This document shows, piece after piece, positions 1-6,936 of a stretch of DNA of 7,654 nt. A program made the translations under genes and the position numbers. The notes beneath the pieces were generated by a model. It was not told where the DNA came from, did no database searches, and was given only the letters and a program-made list of their open reading frames with translations. The DNA is from Comamonas sp. lk. GTDB taxonomy: Bacteria; Pseudomonadota; Gammaproteobacteria; Burkholderiales; Burkholderiaceae_C. Location of the stretch: the NCBI GenBank assembly GCA_945875225.1, contig CAMCJY010000083.1:1-7654 (forward strand), given 5' to 3'. Within the stretch, counting starts at the first letter, position 1. Each line of letters begins with the position of its first letter.

Positions 1-995
1 CTCCGGTCGCCATGCCCATAGCGGTAGCGCGCCAAGGCCACACCCGCAAAAGGCGCAAGCGCAACCCAAGCCGGTGCCGTCCAATGCGGCAAGCTGCTAC
101 CCCCGCCAGCCAAATAGGCCAGTACCAGCCAAGGCAAGCCAAAAAATAGGCGCAGCACCGCCTGCTTGCTATGTCCCCAAAGACCCCAGAGCAGCAAAGG
201 TCCGAAGGCCAGCAACTGCAAAAGCGCAAAGCGCGCCACCTCGGCCAAGTGCCAGCCGCTGCCGGCGCCATGCTGGCCTTGGTAACGGAACGAAACCCAG
301 TCCTGTTGCGCATTCCACACCAGCACCGGCGAGACCATGAGCAGCGCCAGCAACACCGCTAGCCAGGGCCAGGGAGTGCGCAATATGCGCAGACCGTGAA
401 CGGACAAAAGGCACAAGCCCGATGCCAAGGCCATAAAAATGGCGGTGTATTTGCTCAGGCCCGCCAGCCCTAGCAGGCAGCCCCATAGCAACCAGTCGCC
501 TCGGTAGGCCAGCCCGTCAGACTGCATCAGGCGCAAGGTTTGTCCCATGAGTAAAACGGTGAAAAACATCAGCAAGGTATCGGGCACCAAGCCGATTCCC
601 AGCACGTGTAGCAAGGGCGCCAGTGCGAGCGCAGCCAGTGACCACAAACCGGCGTCACCTGCGTGGCCGAAATTGCTATTGCCTTGCAGGTACTCGGCCA
701 GCCGGTACACGCCCAGCACGGTTCCCAGCCAGAAGAGTCCGGGCACTAAGCGCAAGAAGACGACTGGCGCATCCACTACCACCAAGGGCCATTGCACCCA
801 GCCGACCAAAGGCGGATGGTCAAAATAACTCAGCGCCGGGTGGTAGGCATACAAAAGGTAATGCGCCTCGTCCACCGATAAGCCGACAAAGCCACCCACC
901 ACCGCATGCAGCAGGACCAAAGCTGCCAACAAAGCGCTATGGCGCGGGTGCTGGCCCAGCGCACGCAAGCCTTGGCGAATCAATGCCGGCAGCAC
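1..995 (-). CDS. GT-C family membrane glycosyltransferase (family 39/ArnT-like), 3' end off the window
   Basis: Partial gene; 331 codons are present and the frame stays open to the left edge. It is a polytopic inner-membrane protein of the PMT_2/GT39-GT83 type, enzymes that move a sugar from a polyprenyl-phosphate donor to a lipid, protein or glycan on the periplasmic side. Seen here: a first hydrophobic segment at about residues 21-39, then the acidic motif VDEAHY (41-46) in the first periplasmic loop and FDHPPLVGW (58-66), the family's signature pair, with the Asp-Glu as presumed catalytic acids. More membrane segments follow, including GLSKYT (179-184), and near the window edge LPHWTAPAW. 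I chose the GTG at 995 because GGA lies 7 bases upstream and it places VDEAHY at the usual distance from the N-terminus. The frame is open further upstream to an ATG at 1112, but that start would overlap the divergent tautomerase gene. Acceptor and donor cannot be deduced. Family assignment is firm; the start is uncertain. Confidence 0.85.
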   Translation of the reverse strand, partial: MLPALIRQGLRALGQHPRHSALLAALVLLHAVVGGFVGLSVDEAHYLLYAYHPALSYFDHPPLVGWVQWPLVVVDAPVVFLRLVPGLFWLGTVLGVYRLAEYLQGNSNFGHAGDAGLWSLAALALAPLLHVLGIGLVPDTLLMFFTVLLMGQTLRLMQSDGLAYRGDWLLWGCLLGLAGLSKYTAIFMALASGLCLLSVHGLRILRTPWPWLAVLLALLMVSPVLVWNAQQDWVSFRYQGQHGAGSGWHLAEVARFALLQLLAFGPLLLWGLWGHSKQAVLRLFFGLPWLVLAYLAGGGSSLPHWTAPAWVALAPFAGVALARYRYGHGDR

Positions 996-1046
996 AAATT
1001 TTTCCGAAGAGAAAGCATGCCGCAGTCTAAACTGCTGCCCCAAGGC

Positions 1047-1064
1047 CGGGGGCCAACGCCCCCG
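1047..1064. other. Perfect GC-rich hairpin in the divergent intergenic region
   Basis: A 7-bp perfect inverted repeat (CGGGGGC / GCCCCCG) with a 4-base loop lies between the divergent glycosyltransferase and tautomerase genes. No T-tract follows on either strand, so it does not look like an intrinsic terminator. In a plus-strand transcript it would lie in the 5' leader of the tautomerase gene, ending 22 bases before the Shine-Dalgarno. Function is unknown. It may simply be a chance GC-rich palindrome. Confidence 0.35.
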
Positions 1065-1097
1065 TGCCTCAACCTCAGCCCCATGTAAAGGAAACCT

Positions 1098-1289
1098 ATG
1101 CCCACCTACCATGTAGAAATGATTGAAGGCCGCACCCTGGAACAAAAGAAAAAACTGGTGCAAGAAATTACCCGCATCAGCGTTGAAGTACTGGGCGGTT
1201 CGCCCGGCTCGGTGGACGTGATCATCACCGACATCAAGGCTGACAACTGGGCCACCGGCGGCAAACTCTGGAGCGAGCCGCGCGACTAA
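1098..1289 (+). CDS. 4-oxalocrotonate tautomerase family protein (variant active site)
   Basis: A 63-residue protein, the usual size of a 4-OT subunit, which normally assembles into hexamers in the cytoplasm and catalyses keto-enol tautomerisation. Start: ATG at 1098 with AAAGGA at 1087-1092, five bases upstream; the second codon is Pro, which becomes the N-terminal catalytic base after Met removal. Counting from that Pro, Arg11 is kept (MIEGR), and the helix with EQKKKLVQEIT and the strand SVDVIITD match the family fold. Two canonical residues differ: position 39, Arg in XylH/DmpI, is Asp here, and position 50, Phe, is Trp (DNWATGG). It is therefore unlikely to be a classic 2-hydroxymuconate tautomerase, and no aromatic meta-cleavage genes are nearby. 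It is the only plus-strand gene, convergent with gshB across a 16-base gap. Family membership is near certain; the substrate is unknown. Confidence 0.93.
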   Translation: MPTYHVEMIEGRTLEQKKKLVQEITRISVEVLGGSPGSVDVIITDIKADNWATGGKLWSEPRD

Positions 1290-1305
1290 GGCGCGCCGCA
1301 CAGAT

Positions 1306-2253
1306 TCAGACTGCGACAGCGACCTCTAGCGCATCGACGAACATGGCCGGCACATCAAAGCCGGTCTGGTCGTTGATCTCCTGAAAACAGGTCGGACTGG
1401 TGACATTAATCTCGGTCAGGTGGGTGCCAATGATGTCCAAGCCCACAAGCAACAGGCCGCGTGCCGCCAAGGTCGGGCCCATGGCTTGGGCCATGGCCCG
1501 GTCGGCGTCGTTCAAGGGCTGGGCCACGCCCAGGCCACCGGCAGCCAGGTTGCCGCGCACCTCACCGCCCTGCGGAATACGCGCCAGACAAAAAGGCACA
1601 GGCACCCCGCCAATGACCAGCACGCGCTTGTCGCCTTGCGCAATCGCCGGCAAAAACTTTTGTACCATCAGGCTTTGCGCGCCCTCGCAGTTCAGCGTTT
1701 CGATGATGCTGCCCAGGTTCAGCCCGTCGGCCTTGACGCGAAAAATGCCCATGCCACCCATGCCGTCCAGCGGTTTCAAGATGATGTCTTGGTGCTCGGC
1801 ATGAAAGGCGCGCACCGCTTGCGCATCGCGGGTCACCAGCGTGGGGCCGATGTGCTGCGGGAACTCCATAATCGCCAGCTTCTCGGGGTGGTCGCGCAGC
1901 GCATGCGGCTTGTTAAACACCTTGGCGCCTTCGCGCTCGGCTTGTTCCAGCAGATGCGTAGCGTAAAAATATTCGCTGTCAAAAGGCGGGTCTTTGCGCA
2001 TGACGATAGCGTCAAAGCTATGCAGCGCCAGCACCGTGCTCGGCTGTTCTTCGAACCAGTGCTCGGCCTGCCCGGTCAGGGTGATACGCCGCGTGTGCGC
2101 CTGCACCACGCCGCCTTGCTGCCATAGCAAGTGTCGCGGCTCGCAAGCGGCAATCTGATGGCCGCGCCGCTGCGCCTCGCGCATCATGGCAAACGTGGTG
2201 TCCTTGTAGGTCTGAAAAGACTCCAGCGGGTCAGCGACAAACAAAATCTGCAT
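1306..2253 (-). CDS. gshB: Glutathione synthetase (ATP-grasp)
   Basis: 315 residues, essentially the length of Escherichia coli GshB (316), and alignable along its whole length. It joins gamma-glutamylcysteine to glycine with ATP, the second step of glutathione synthesis, in the cytoplasm. Visible motifs: FAMMREAQRRGH (21-32) in the N-terminal domain, VMRKDPPFDSE (84-94), the ATP-grasp glycine-rich loop LKPLDGMGGMGIF (159-171), GDKRVLVIGG (207-216), ARIPQGGEVRGNLAAGG (224-240), and the C-terminal metal/ATP site GLDIIG...TEINVTSPT (271-288). The ATG at 2253 is preferred because it has a strong AGGAGG nine bases upstream; an in-frame TTG at 2256 would add a single residue. It is transcribed last of the gshA-kup-benE-gshB series, with an 89-base spacer after benE, and ends tail to tail with the tautomerase gene. 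No active-site change is seen. Confidence 0.98.
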   Translation of the reverse strand: MQILFVADPLESFQTYKDTTFAMMREAQRRGHQIAACEPRHLLWQQGGVVQAHTRRITLTGQAEHWFEEQPSTVLALHSFDAIVMRKDPPFDSEYFYATHLLEQAEREGAKVFNKPHALRDHPEKLAIMEFPQHIGPTLVTRDAQAVRAFHAEHQDIILKPLDGMGGMGIFRVKADGLNLGSIIETLNCEGAQSLMVQKFLPAIAQGDKRVLVIGGVPVPFCLARIPQGGEVRGNLAAGGLGVAQPLNDADRAMAQAMGPTLAARGLLLVGLDIIGTHLTEINVTSPTCFQEINDQTGFDVPAMFVDALEVAVAV

Positions 2254-2262
2254 CAAAAAAGT

Positions 2263-2268
2263 CCTCCT
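2263..2268 (-). promoter_or_regulatory. Strong Shine-Dalgarno of gshB
   Basis: AGGAGG on the minus strand, nine bases before the ATG at 2253 and six before the in-frame TTG at 2256. It is the only strong ribosome binding site in the minus-strand series, because kup, benE and gshA lack one. This suggests gshB is translated independently of benE. Confidence 0.8.
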
Positions 2269-2316
2269 GGATTACGTCCTCGCCTTGGGTTCAGACACCA
2301 GGCTGAGAAAGCGGCC

Positions 2317-2337
2317 AAGCGCCAGACGAAGGCGCCT
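2317..2337 (-). terminator. Possible weak hairpin after benE
   Basis: Just past the benE stop, the minus strand can form a 7-bp stem (AGGCGCC with GGCGCTT, one G-T wobble) closed by a 7-base loop. No run of T follows the stem, so it is at best a pause, attenuation or RNA-processing site rather than a convincing intrinsic terminator. It would partly insulate gshB from benE if real. Confidence 0.2.
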
Positions 2338-2342
2338 GCGGT

Positions 2343-3551
2343 TTAGCTTTTGCCTGGCCGGTAGTGTTGCACAGCCAGCGCCAGGCTGCCGGCCAGCAAG
2401 CCCCAAAAGGCCGAGCCTACGCCGCCGATGACCACGCCGCTCAAGGTAATCAAAAAAGTTACCATGGCCGCTTCACGGTCTGATTCTTTATGCAAGGCGC
2501 TGGCCAGTCCATTGCCGATGGTAGCCATCAAGGCCAGGCCGGCGATGGCCACAACCAGGGTTTGCGGAAAAGCGCTGAGTATGGCCATGATGGTGGCGCC
2601 AAACAATCCCAGGGCGATATAGAGCAGGCCGCAACAGACCGCGGCGGTGTAGCGGCGCGCCTTGTCTGGGTGCGCTTGCGGACCCATGCACATGGCGGCG
2701 GTGATGGCGCTTAAGTTCAGCGAAAACGCGCCAAAGGGCGCAAACACCAGGGTAGCGACGCCGGTCATGGTGAGGATGCGCGAGATCGGCAAACCGGCGT
2801 CTCCTCCGTTAGCACGTTCGTCGCCAAACCCACAGGCCTTGATGGCGGCCACACCGGGCATGTTTTGCGAGGCCATGGTCACCACAAATAAAGGCAGCGC
2901 CAGACTGACCATGGCCGACCATGTAAATTCAGGCGCCACGTACACCGGCCAAGTCAGGCTCGTGGGAATCACCACATTGGCAAACCCCCCCTGCCCTGCC
3001 ACAAACAAAATAGCAAATAAAAGCGTAAGCGGCACCGCATACAAGGGCATAAAACGCCGGCCCAGCAAATACGTCGACAGCATTAGCAAGACCAAAGGCA
3101 AGGCAGTTTGCGCGGCGGCAAAACCTGCAATGCCAAAGCGCGCCAACACCCCCGCTAACAAAGCGCTGGCGATGCTCAGCGGAATGCGCTTGGTCAAGGC
3201 CTCAAACCAGCCGCTGGCGCCGATCAGCACGATCAAGGCCGCACTCGCCATAAACGCGCCTACCGCTTGGCCCATGCTGAAACCGCCAGCCAGGCCGGCG
3301 CTGGCCAATACTGCAGCGCCCGGCGTGCTCCAGGCCACCATCACCGGTTTGCGAATCATCAATGATGGTATGGCGGTAGTCAGGCCCATGCCGATGCTGA
3401 TCGCCCAGACCCAGGAAGCCAGCATTTCCTGGGTTGCGCCAAAAGCTTGCGCGGCCTGAAACACGATGGCAATCGAGCTGGTAAAGCCCACCAGCACCGC
3501 CACGAAACCGGCAGTGAAAGTGGACCAGCTCAGGTCTTTAAAAAATTGCAC
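2343..3551 (-). CDS. benE: Benzoate/H+ symporter family transporter (BenE)
   Basis: 402 residues, very hydrophobic, with about a dozen predicted membrane segments; similar in length and order of motifs to Escherichia coli BenE. The family is annotated as proton-coupled benzoate uptake across the inner membrane. Diagnostic stretches: AVLVGFTSSIAIVFQAA (18-34), AWSTPGAAVLA (73-83), LPLFVVTMASQNMPG (219-233), SAITAAMCMGPQAHPDK (281-297) and GSAFWGLLAG (379-388). A short Gly/Asp-rich stretch (GDERANGGDAG, 243-253) looks like a loop insertion relative to the E. coli protein. The start is GTG at 3551, six bases after the TAG of kup and in the same frame, with no Shine-Dalgarno, which implies translational coupling to kup. 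The codons of residues 186-189 carry a run of seven G. No benzoate-degradation genes are in the window, so the true substrate is open; the family call is secure. Confidence 0.9.
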   Translation of the reverse strand: MQFFKDLSWSTFTAGFVAVLVGFTSSIAIVFQAAQAFGATQEMLASWVWAISIGMGLTTAIPSLMIRKPVMVAWSTPGAAVLASAGLAGGFSMGQAVGAFMASAALIVLIGASGWFEALTKRIPLSIASALLAGVLARFGIAGFAAAQTALPLVLLMLSTYLLGRRFMPLYAVPLTLLFAILFVAGQGGFANVVIPTSLTWPVYVAPEFTWSAMVSLALPLFVVTMASQNMPGVAAIKACGFGDERANGGDAGLPISRILTMTGVATLVFAPFGAFSLNLSAITAAMCMGPQAHPDKARRYTAAVCCGLLYIALGLFGATIMAILSAFPQTLVVAIAGLALMATIGNGLASALHKESDREAAMVTFLITLSGVVIGGVGSAFWGLLAGSLALAVQHYRPGKS

Positions 3552-3557
3552 CGTGGG

Positions 3558-5426
3558 CTAAATTTCTATCTTGGAGCCCAGCTCGACCACCGAGTTATTG
3601 GGCAGGTTCAAAAAGTCAGCGGCGCTACTGGCGTTATGGTGCATTTGGGCAAATAGCTTTTCGCGCCAAGGCGCCATGCCCTCGCCCAAGACCGGTACCA
3701 CAGTATCGCGGGACAAAAAGAAACTCGTGGACATCGGCTCCAAAGCCACGCCCCTGCCTTTGAGTTGCTGCAAGGCTTTGGGAACGTCCGGGTCGTTTTT
3801 AAAGCCGTAGTGAATCAGCACCTGCCAGCAGTCATGGCCCAGGCGTTCGATCTCGATACGCTTGTCCAGGCCGATCCAGGGCACTTCATGGTTGCGCACC
3901 GTCACAAACAAATTAGTCTCATGCAACACTTTGTTGTGCTTCAAGTTATGCAAGAGCGCATTGGGCACCGTGCCCACCGCGGCACTCAGAAACACCGCCG
4001 TGCCATCCACACGGGCGGGCGGGCTGATAAATACCGAGTCTAAAAACCCACGCAAATCCAACGCGTCGGCCTTGATTTTGGAGTTGAGCAAGGCCCGCCC
4101 GTCCTTCCAGGTCCCCATGAGCACAAAGATTACCGCGCCAATGGCCAAGGGGAACCAGCCGCCGTCAAAGAGTTTGAGCAAGTTGGAGGCCCAAAACATA
4201 AAGTCCACCGCAAAGAAAAAGCCAGTGGCCAACAAGCACAAGGCCAGTGGGTATTTCCAGTGGTAGCGGATGACGAAAAAGGTCAGGATGGTGGTAATTA
4301 GCATGTCGGTACATACCGCGATGCCGTAAGCTGCCGCCAGATTGCTAGAGGACTTGAACATGCCCACCGCCAGCACAATGACGGCAAACAAGCCCCAGTT
4401 GACGGCCGGGATGTAAATCTGCCCGGCCTCACGCGCGCTGGTGTGGATTAAGTTCAGGCGCGGCAGATAACCCAGTTGAATCACCTGCTTGGTCACGCTA
4501 AAGGCGCCGGTGATCAAAGCCTGCGAAGCAATGACTGCTGCCGCTGTGGCCAGAACCACCAAAGGTATCAGGGCCCAGTCTGGCGCCATCAGGTAAAACG
4601 GGTTTTTTACAGCGGCCGGGTTGGCCAGCAGCAAAGCGCCCTGGCCGAAATAGTTCAGGGTCAGTGAGGGCATGACCACCGCAAACCAGGCAATACGGAT
4701 AGGCTTTTTGCCAAAATGGCCTAAATCGGCGTAGAGGGCTTCGGCACCCGTGACGCACAAGACCACTGCGCCTAACAAGACGAAGGTAACGCCGGGGTTT
4801 TCCCAAATAAAAATCGCTGCGTAATGGGGGCTGATTGCCAACAAAATGGCCGGGTTGGCGGCGATATGAAAAACACCCAGTGCGCCGATAACAGCAAACC
4901 ATACCAAGGTAATGGGGCCGAAAAATTTGCCAATGCCGGCCGTGCCGCGCTTTTGCACCCAAAACAGGCAAAACAAAATTACCAAAGTCAGCGGCACCAC
5001 GTACTTCACAAAGCGCGGCGAAATCACCTCCAGACCTTCGACGGCACCCAACACCGAGATGGCTGGAGTAATTACCCCGTCACCGTAAAACAAGCAGGTT
5101 CCAAAAATGCCGACATTGAGCAGCACGCCGCGTAAGACCGGCTTGTCCTTGACCGCTTGCGAGGCCAAGGCCAGCATAGCGATGAGCCCCCCCTCGCCCG
5201 CGTTGTCAGCGCGCAACACCAAGACCACGTATTTGAGCGAGACGATGATGGTCAGCGTCCAGAAAATCATGGACAAGATGCCGTACACATTGTCTGGAGT
5301 GAAGGGCACATGCCCGGAACCGAACACTTCTTTGAGCGCGTACAGCACGCTGGTGCCGATATCGCCATAGACCACGCCAATGGCGCCAACGGTCATGGCC
5401 GTAAGTGATGATTTTTGTGTAGACAC
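3558..5426 (-). CDS. kup: Low-affinity potassium uptake protein Kup (KUP/HAK/KT family)
   Basis: 622 residues from the GTG at 5426, the same length as Escherichia coli Kup. It imports K+ with protons through an inner-membrane domain of about twelve segments, followed by a C-terminal cytoplasmic domain (roughly the last 170 residues). Motifs: GVVYGDIGTSVLYALKE (17-33), including the conserved Asp22 of segment 1; LVLRADNAGEGGLIAML (69-85); FYGDGVITPAISVLGAVEGLEV at the second motif, with Asp where the E. coli protein has Glu. The chosen start gives VSTQKSSLTAMTVGAIG, close to known N-termini. The frame is open upstream to a TTG at 5552, but those 42 residues are not family-like and fall in a structured leader. 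No good Shine-Dalgarno precedes the GTG, so the ATG at 5396 remains an alternative. kup lies downstream of gshA with a probable terminator between, and is coupled to benE. Confidence 0.93.
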   Translation of the reverse strand: MSTQKSSLTAMTVGAIGVVYGDIGTSVLYALKEVFGSGHVPFTPDNVYGILSMIFWTLTIIVSLKYVVLVLRADNAGEGGLIAMLALASQAVKDKPVLRGVLLNVGIFGTCLFYGDGVITPAISVLGAVEGLEVISPRFVKYVVPLTLVILFCLFWVQKRGTAGIGKFFGPITLVWFAVIGALGVFHIAANPAILLAISPHYAAIFIWENPGVTFVLLGAVVLCVTGAEALYADLGHFGKKPIRIAWFAVVMPSLTLNYFGQGALLLANPAAVKNPFYLMAPDWALIPLVVLATAAAVIASQALITGAFSVTKQVIQLGYLPRLNLIHTSAREAGQIYIPAVNWGLFAVIVLAVGMFKSSSNLAAAYGIAVCTDMLITTILTFFVIRYHWKYPLALCLLATGFFFAVDFMFWASNLLKLFDGGWFPLAIGAVIFVLMGTWKDGRALLNSKIKADALDLRGFLDSVFISPPARVDGTAVFLSAAVGTVPNALLHNLKHNKVLHETNLFVTVRNHEVPWIGLDKRIEIERLGHDCWQVLIHYGFKNDPDVPKALQQLKGRGVALEPMSTSFFLSRDTVVPVLGEGMAPWREKLFAQMHHNASSAADFLNLPNNSVVELGSKIEI

Positions 5427-5520
5427 AAGTTGCAACGGCCACAAAAAGCGGCGCGGATTCGGTTGTCGCGGGGAGCGACATTGTGCTACGGCAAAAGCCG
5501 TTTTCAGCCCGCTTGGGGGG
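5427..5520 (-). promoter_or_regulatory. Structured 5' leader of kup
   Basis: Read on the minus strand, this leader holds two perfect small hairpins: ACGGC-TTTT-GCCGT (5501-5488) and TGTCGC-TCCCC-GCGACA (5480-5464). The second ends 37 bases before the kup GTG. There is no recognisable riboswitch consensus, and I could not place a convincing sigma-70 promoter; an AT-rich tract just upstream (5538-5529) has a poor -35. A role in kup expression is inference from position only. Confidence 0.3.
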
Positions 5521-5549
5521 GCCAAACCAAAAAATATGTTGCAATGCAG

Positions 5550-5573
5550 CAAGAAAAGTCGCTACTGCGACTA
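5550..5573 (-). terminator. Probable intrinsic terminator of gshA
   Basis: 23 bases after the gshA stop, the minus strand carries a perfect 6-bp stem AGTCGC / GCGACT with the loop AGTA, immediately followed by TTTCTT (the last stem base adds one more T). Geometry and T-tract fit a short Rho-independent terminator reading out of gshA. The stem is short, so partial read-through into kup is likely. Confidence 0.5.
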
Positions 5574-5595
5574 AAGCTACACCCTAGCGGGCGGG

Positions 5596-6882
5596 CTAAT
5601 CGCCTTCGTCGGCCAATGGATCGGTGGCTTCCAGCTCATAGCTGGCCGCGAGCATAGCCAAGCGGCCCACCACGCCGTACATATAGAAGCGGTTGGGCTC
5701 GCTGGCACCGGGGCGCACGCCCAGCTGCGGTAATTGGGTGCTGGGCCCAAAGGCCAGCGGCACATACAAAGAGCCCGGGGCGCTCAGGTTTTCATCCTCG
5801 CCGCGGTCGGCGTGGATTCGGTAAAAACCCCCCACCACATAACGGTCCATCATGTACACCACAGGCTCGGCCACGGCATCGTTCATGCGCTCGTGGGTCA
5901 GCACGCCTTCTTGCACGATCAACTGGCGTAAACCGCCGCCCTGCGGCTGCGCCGCCTGGGTGCGCGCCACCAGTTCGGGCAACTGCTTGGTTTCGCGCAC
6001 CGTCATCAGTCCCATGCCGCTGCTGTTGTTGTCAGCCTTGACGATAACGAAGGGCTTTTCCTTGATGCCGTATTCCTTGTACTTACGGCGCACTTTGCTC
6101 AAAGTGGAGTCCACCCGGGCACTCAGGGCAGCCAAGCCCTTGGCATCGGCCAGATCGACATCGCCGCAGCTTTCGTACAGCGGATTGATCAGCCAAGGGT
6201 CAATACCCGTGAGCTTGCCAAAGCGCTTGGCGATTTCTTCATAACAGGCGAAATGCGTGCTTTTGCGGCGCACCGCCCAGCAGGCGTGCAGGGGCGGCAG
6301 CAGGTATTGCTGGTGCAAGTCTTCCAAAATGCCAGGGATGCCCGCCGCCAGATCGTTGTTCAACAAGATGGTGCAGGGATCAAAGTCCTTCACGCCAATG
6401 CGCCCTTTTGTGCGCAACACCGGCTCTAGGGTGATGCTCTCGCCGCCGGGCAATTCAATGACCGTGCTTTTCTTGATCTCGGGACTGATCGACCCAATGC
6501 GGACATGGAGCCCCGCCATATGAAAAATACGCTGCAGCTGCGCCAGGTTGCTCAAGTAAAAAGTGCTGCGGATGTTGTGCTCAGGGATGATGAGCAAGTT
6601 GCGCGCCTCGGGGCAGATTTTCTCGATCGCCACCATCGCCGCCTGTACCGCCAAGGGCAGCATCTCGGGGGTCAGGTTATTCCAGCCGCTAGGATAAAAA
6701 TCGGTATCCACCGGCGCCAGCTTGAAGCCGGCATTGCGCACATCTACCGAGGTATAAAAGGGCGGCGTGTGCTCCATCCACTCCAACCGGAACCAGCGCT
6801 CAATCGCCGGCATGGTGTCCAGCAGGCGCTGCTCCAGTTCATTGATAGGGCCGGTCAGGGCGGTGACGAGGTGGGGGACCAT
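5596..6882 (-). CDS. gshA: Glutamate-cysteine ligase, Acidithiobacillus-type GshA family
   Basis: 428 residues. It makes gamma-glutamylcysteine from glutamate, cysteine and ATP, the first and normally rate-limiting step of glutathione synthesis, in the cytoplasm. It belongs to the proteobacterial family first shown in Acidithiobacillus ferrooxidans (PF08886/TIGR02049 type), which is not alignable with the E. coli GshA family. Recognisable stretches: IERWFRLEWMEHTPPFY (27-43), NAGFKLAPVDTDFYPSGWNN (50-69), LIIPEHNIRSTFYL (97-110), ILLNNDLAAGIP (172-183), FVIVKADNNSSGMGLMTV (278-295, a likely nucleotide-binding segment), and EPVVYMMDRYVVGGFYRIH (339-357). The ATG at 6882 gives the family-typical N-terminus MVPHLVTALTGP, although no clear Shine-Dalgarno precedes it. 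It lies downstream of proA on the same strand, with 159 bases between them that can hold its own promoter, and is followed by a probable terminator before kup. Motif meanings are from general family knowledge. Confidence 0.95.
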   Translation of the reverse strand: MVPHLVTALTGPINELEQRLLDTMPAIERWFRLEWMEHTPPFYTSVDVRNAGFKLAPVDTDFYPSGWNNLTPEMLPLAVQAAMVAIEKICPEARNLLIIPEHNIRSTFYLSNLAQLQRIFHMAGLHVRIGSISPEIKKSTVIELPGGESITLEPVLRTKGRIGVKDFDPCTILLNNDLAAGIPGILEDLHQQYLLPPLHACWAVRRKSTHFACYEEIAKRFGKLTGIDPWLINPLYESCGDVDLADAKGLAALSARVDSTLSKVRRKYKEYGIKEKPFVIVKADNNSSGMGLMTVRETKQLPELVARTQAAQPQGGGLRQLIVQEGVLTHERMNDAVAEPVVYMMDRYVVGGFYRIHADRGEDENLSAPGSLYVPLAFGPSTQLPQLGVRPGASEPNRFYMYGVVGRLAMLAASYELEATDPLADEGD

Positions 6883-6918
6883 AGTGGGCGATTTTGTAGC
6901 GAAGTCTAAGGCCGATTG

Positions 6919-6936
6919 TGTCAGGCTAACTTGACA
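6919..6936. promoter_or_regulatory. Inverted repeat TGTCA-N8-TGACA upstream of gshA
   Basis: A perfect 5-bp dyad with an 8-base spacer lies just downstream of the candidate -10 of gshA, where a repressor could block initiation. The size resembles a dimeric regulator site, but I cannot name a regulator, and a 5-bp dyad can arise by chance. Confidence 0.2.

Noticed and set aside
547..1030. Plus-strand open frames of 93 and 135 codons opposite the glycosyltransferase
   Set aside because: The minus-strand frame here carries the DEAHY and DHPP signatures of a GT-C enzyme; the plus-strand products are Pro/Ser/Arg-rich and uninformative.
1420..2127. A 235-codon open frame on the plus strand opposite gshB
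   Set aside because: It is a mirror of the well-supported gshB frame, and its His/Gln/Arg-rich product matches no family I recognise.
2662..3459. A 265-codon open frame on the plus strand opposite benE
   Set aside because: It is antisense to a clearly recognisable transporter, has a low-complexity Ala/Pro/Met-rich product with no family resemblance, and is explained by codon bias in GC-rich DNA.
5488..5504. Plus-strand terminator (ACGGC-AAAA-GCCGT followed by a short T-run)
   Set aside because: No plus-strand gene lies upstream, so a terminator in that direction has nothing to terminate; the hairpin is instead listed as part of the kup leader.
5427..5552. Kup with a 42-residue N-terminal extension starting at TTG 5552
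   Set aside because: The extra residues do not resemble Kup and contain no clear signal, the length from GTG 5426 equals that of E. coli Kup, and the region is occupied by hairpins.
5427..5595. A known K+ or c-di-AMP riboswitch in front of kup
   Set aside because: The sequence has only small simple hairpins and none of the conserved core of the ydaO-type or other riboswitches that I know.
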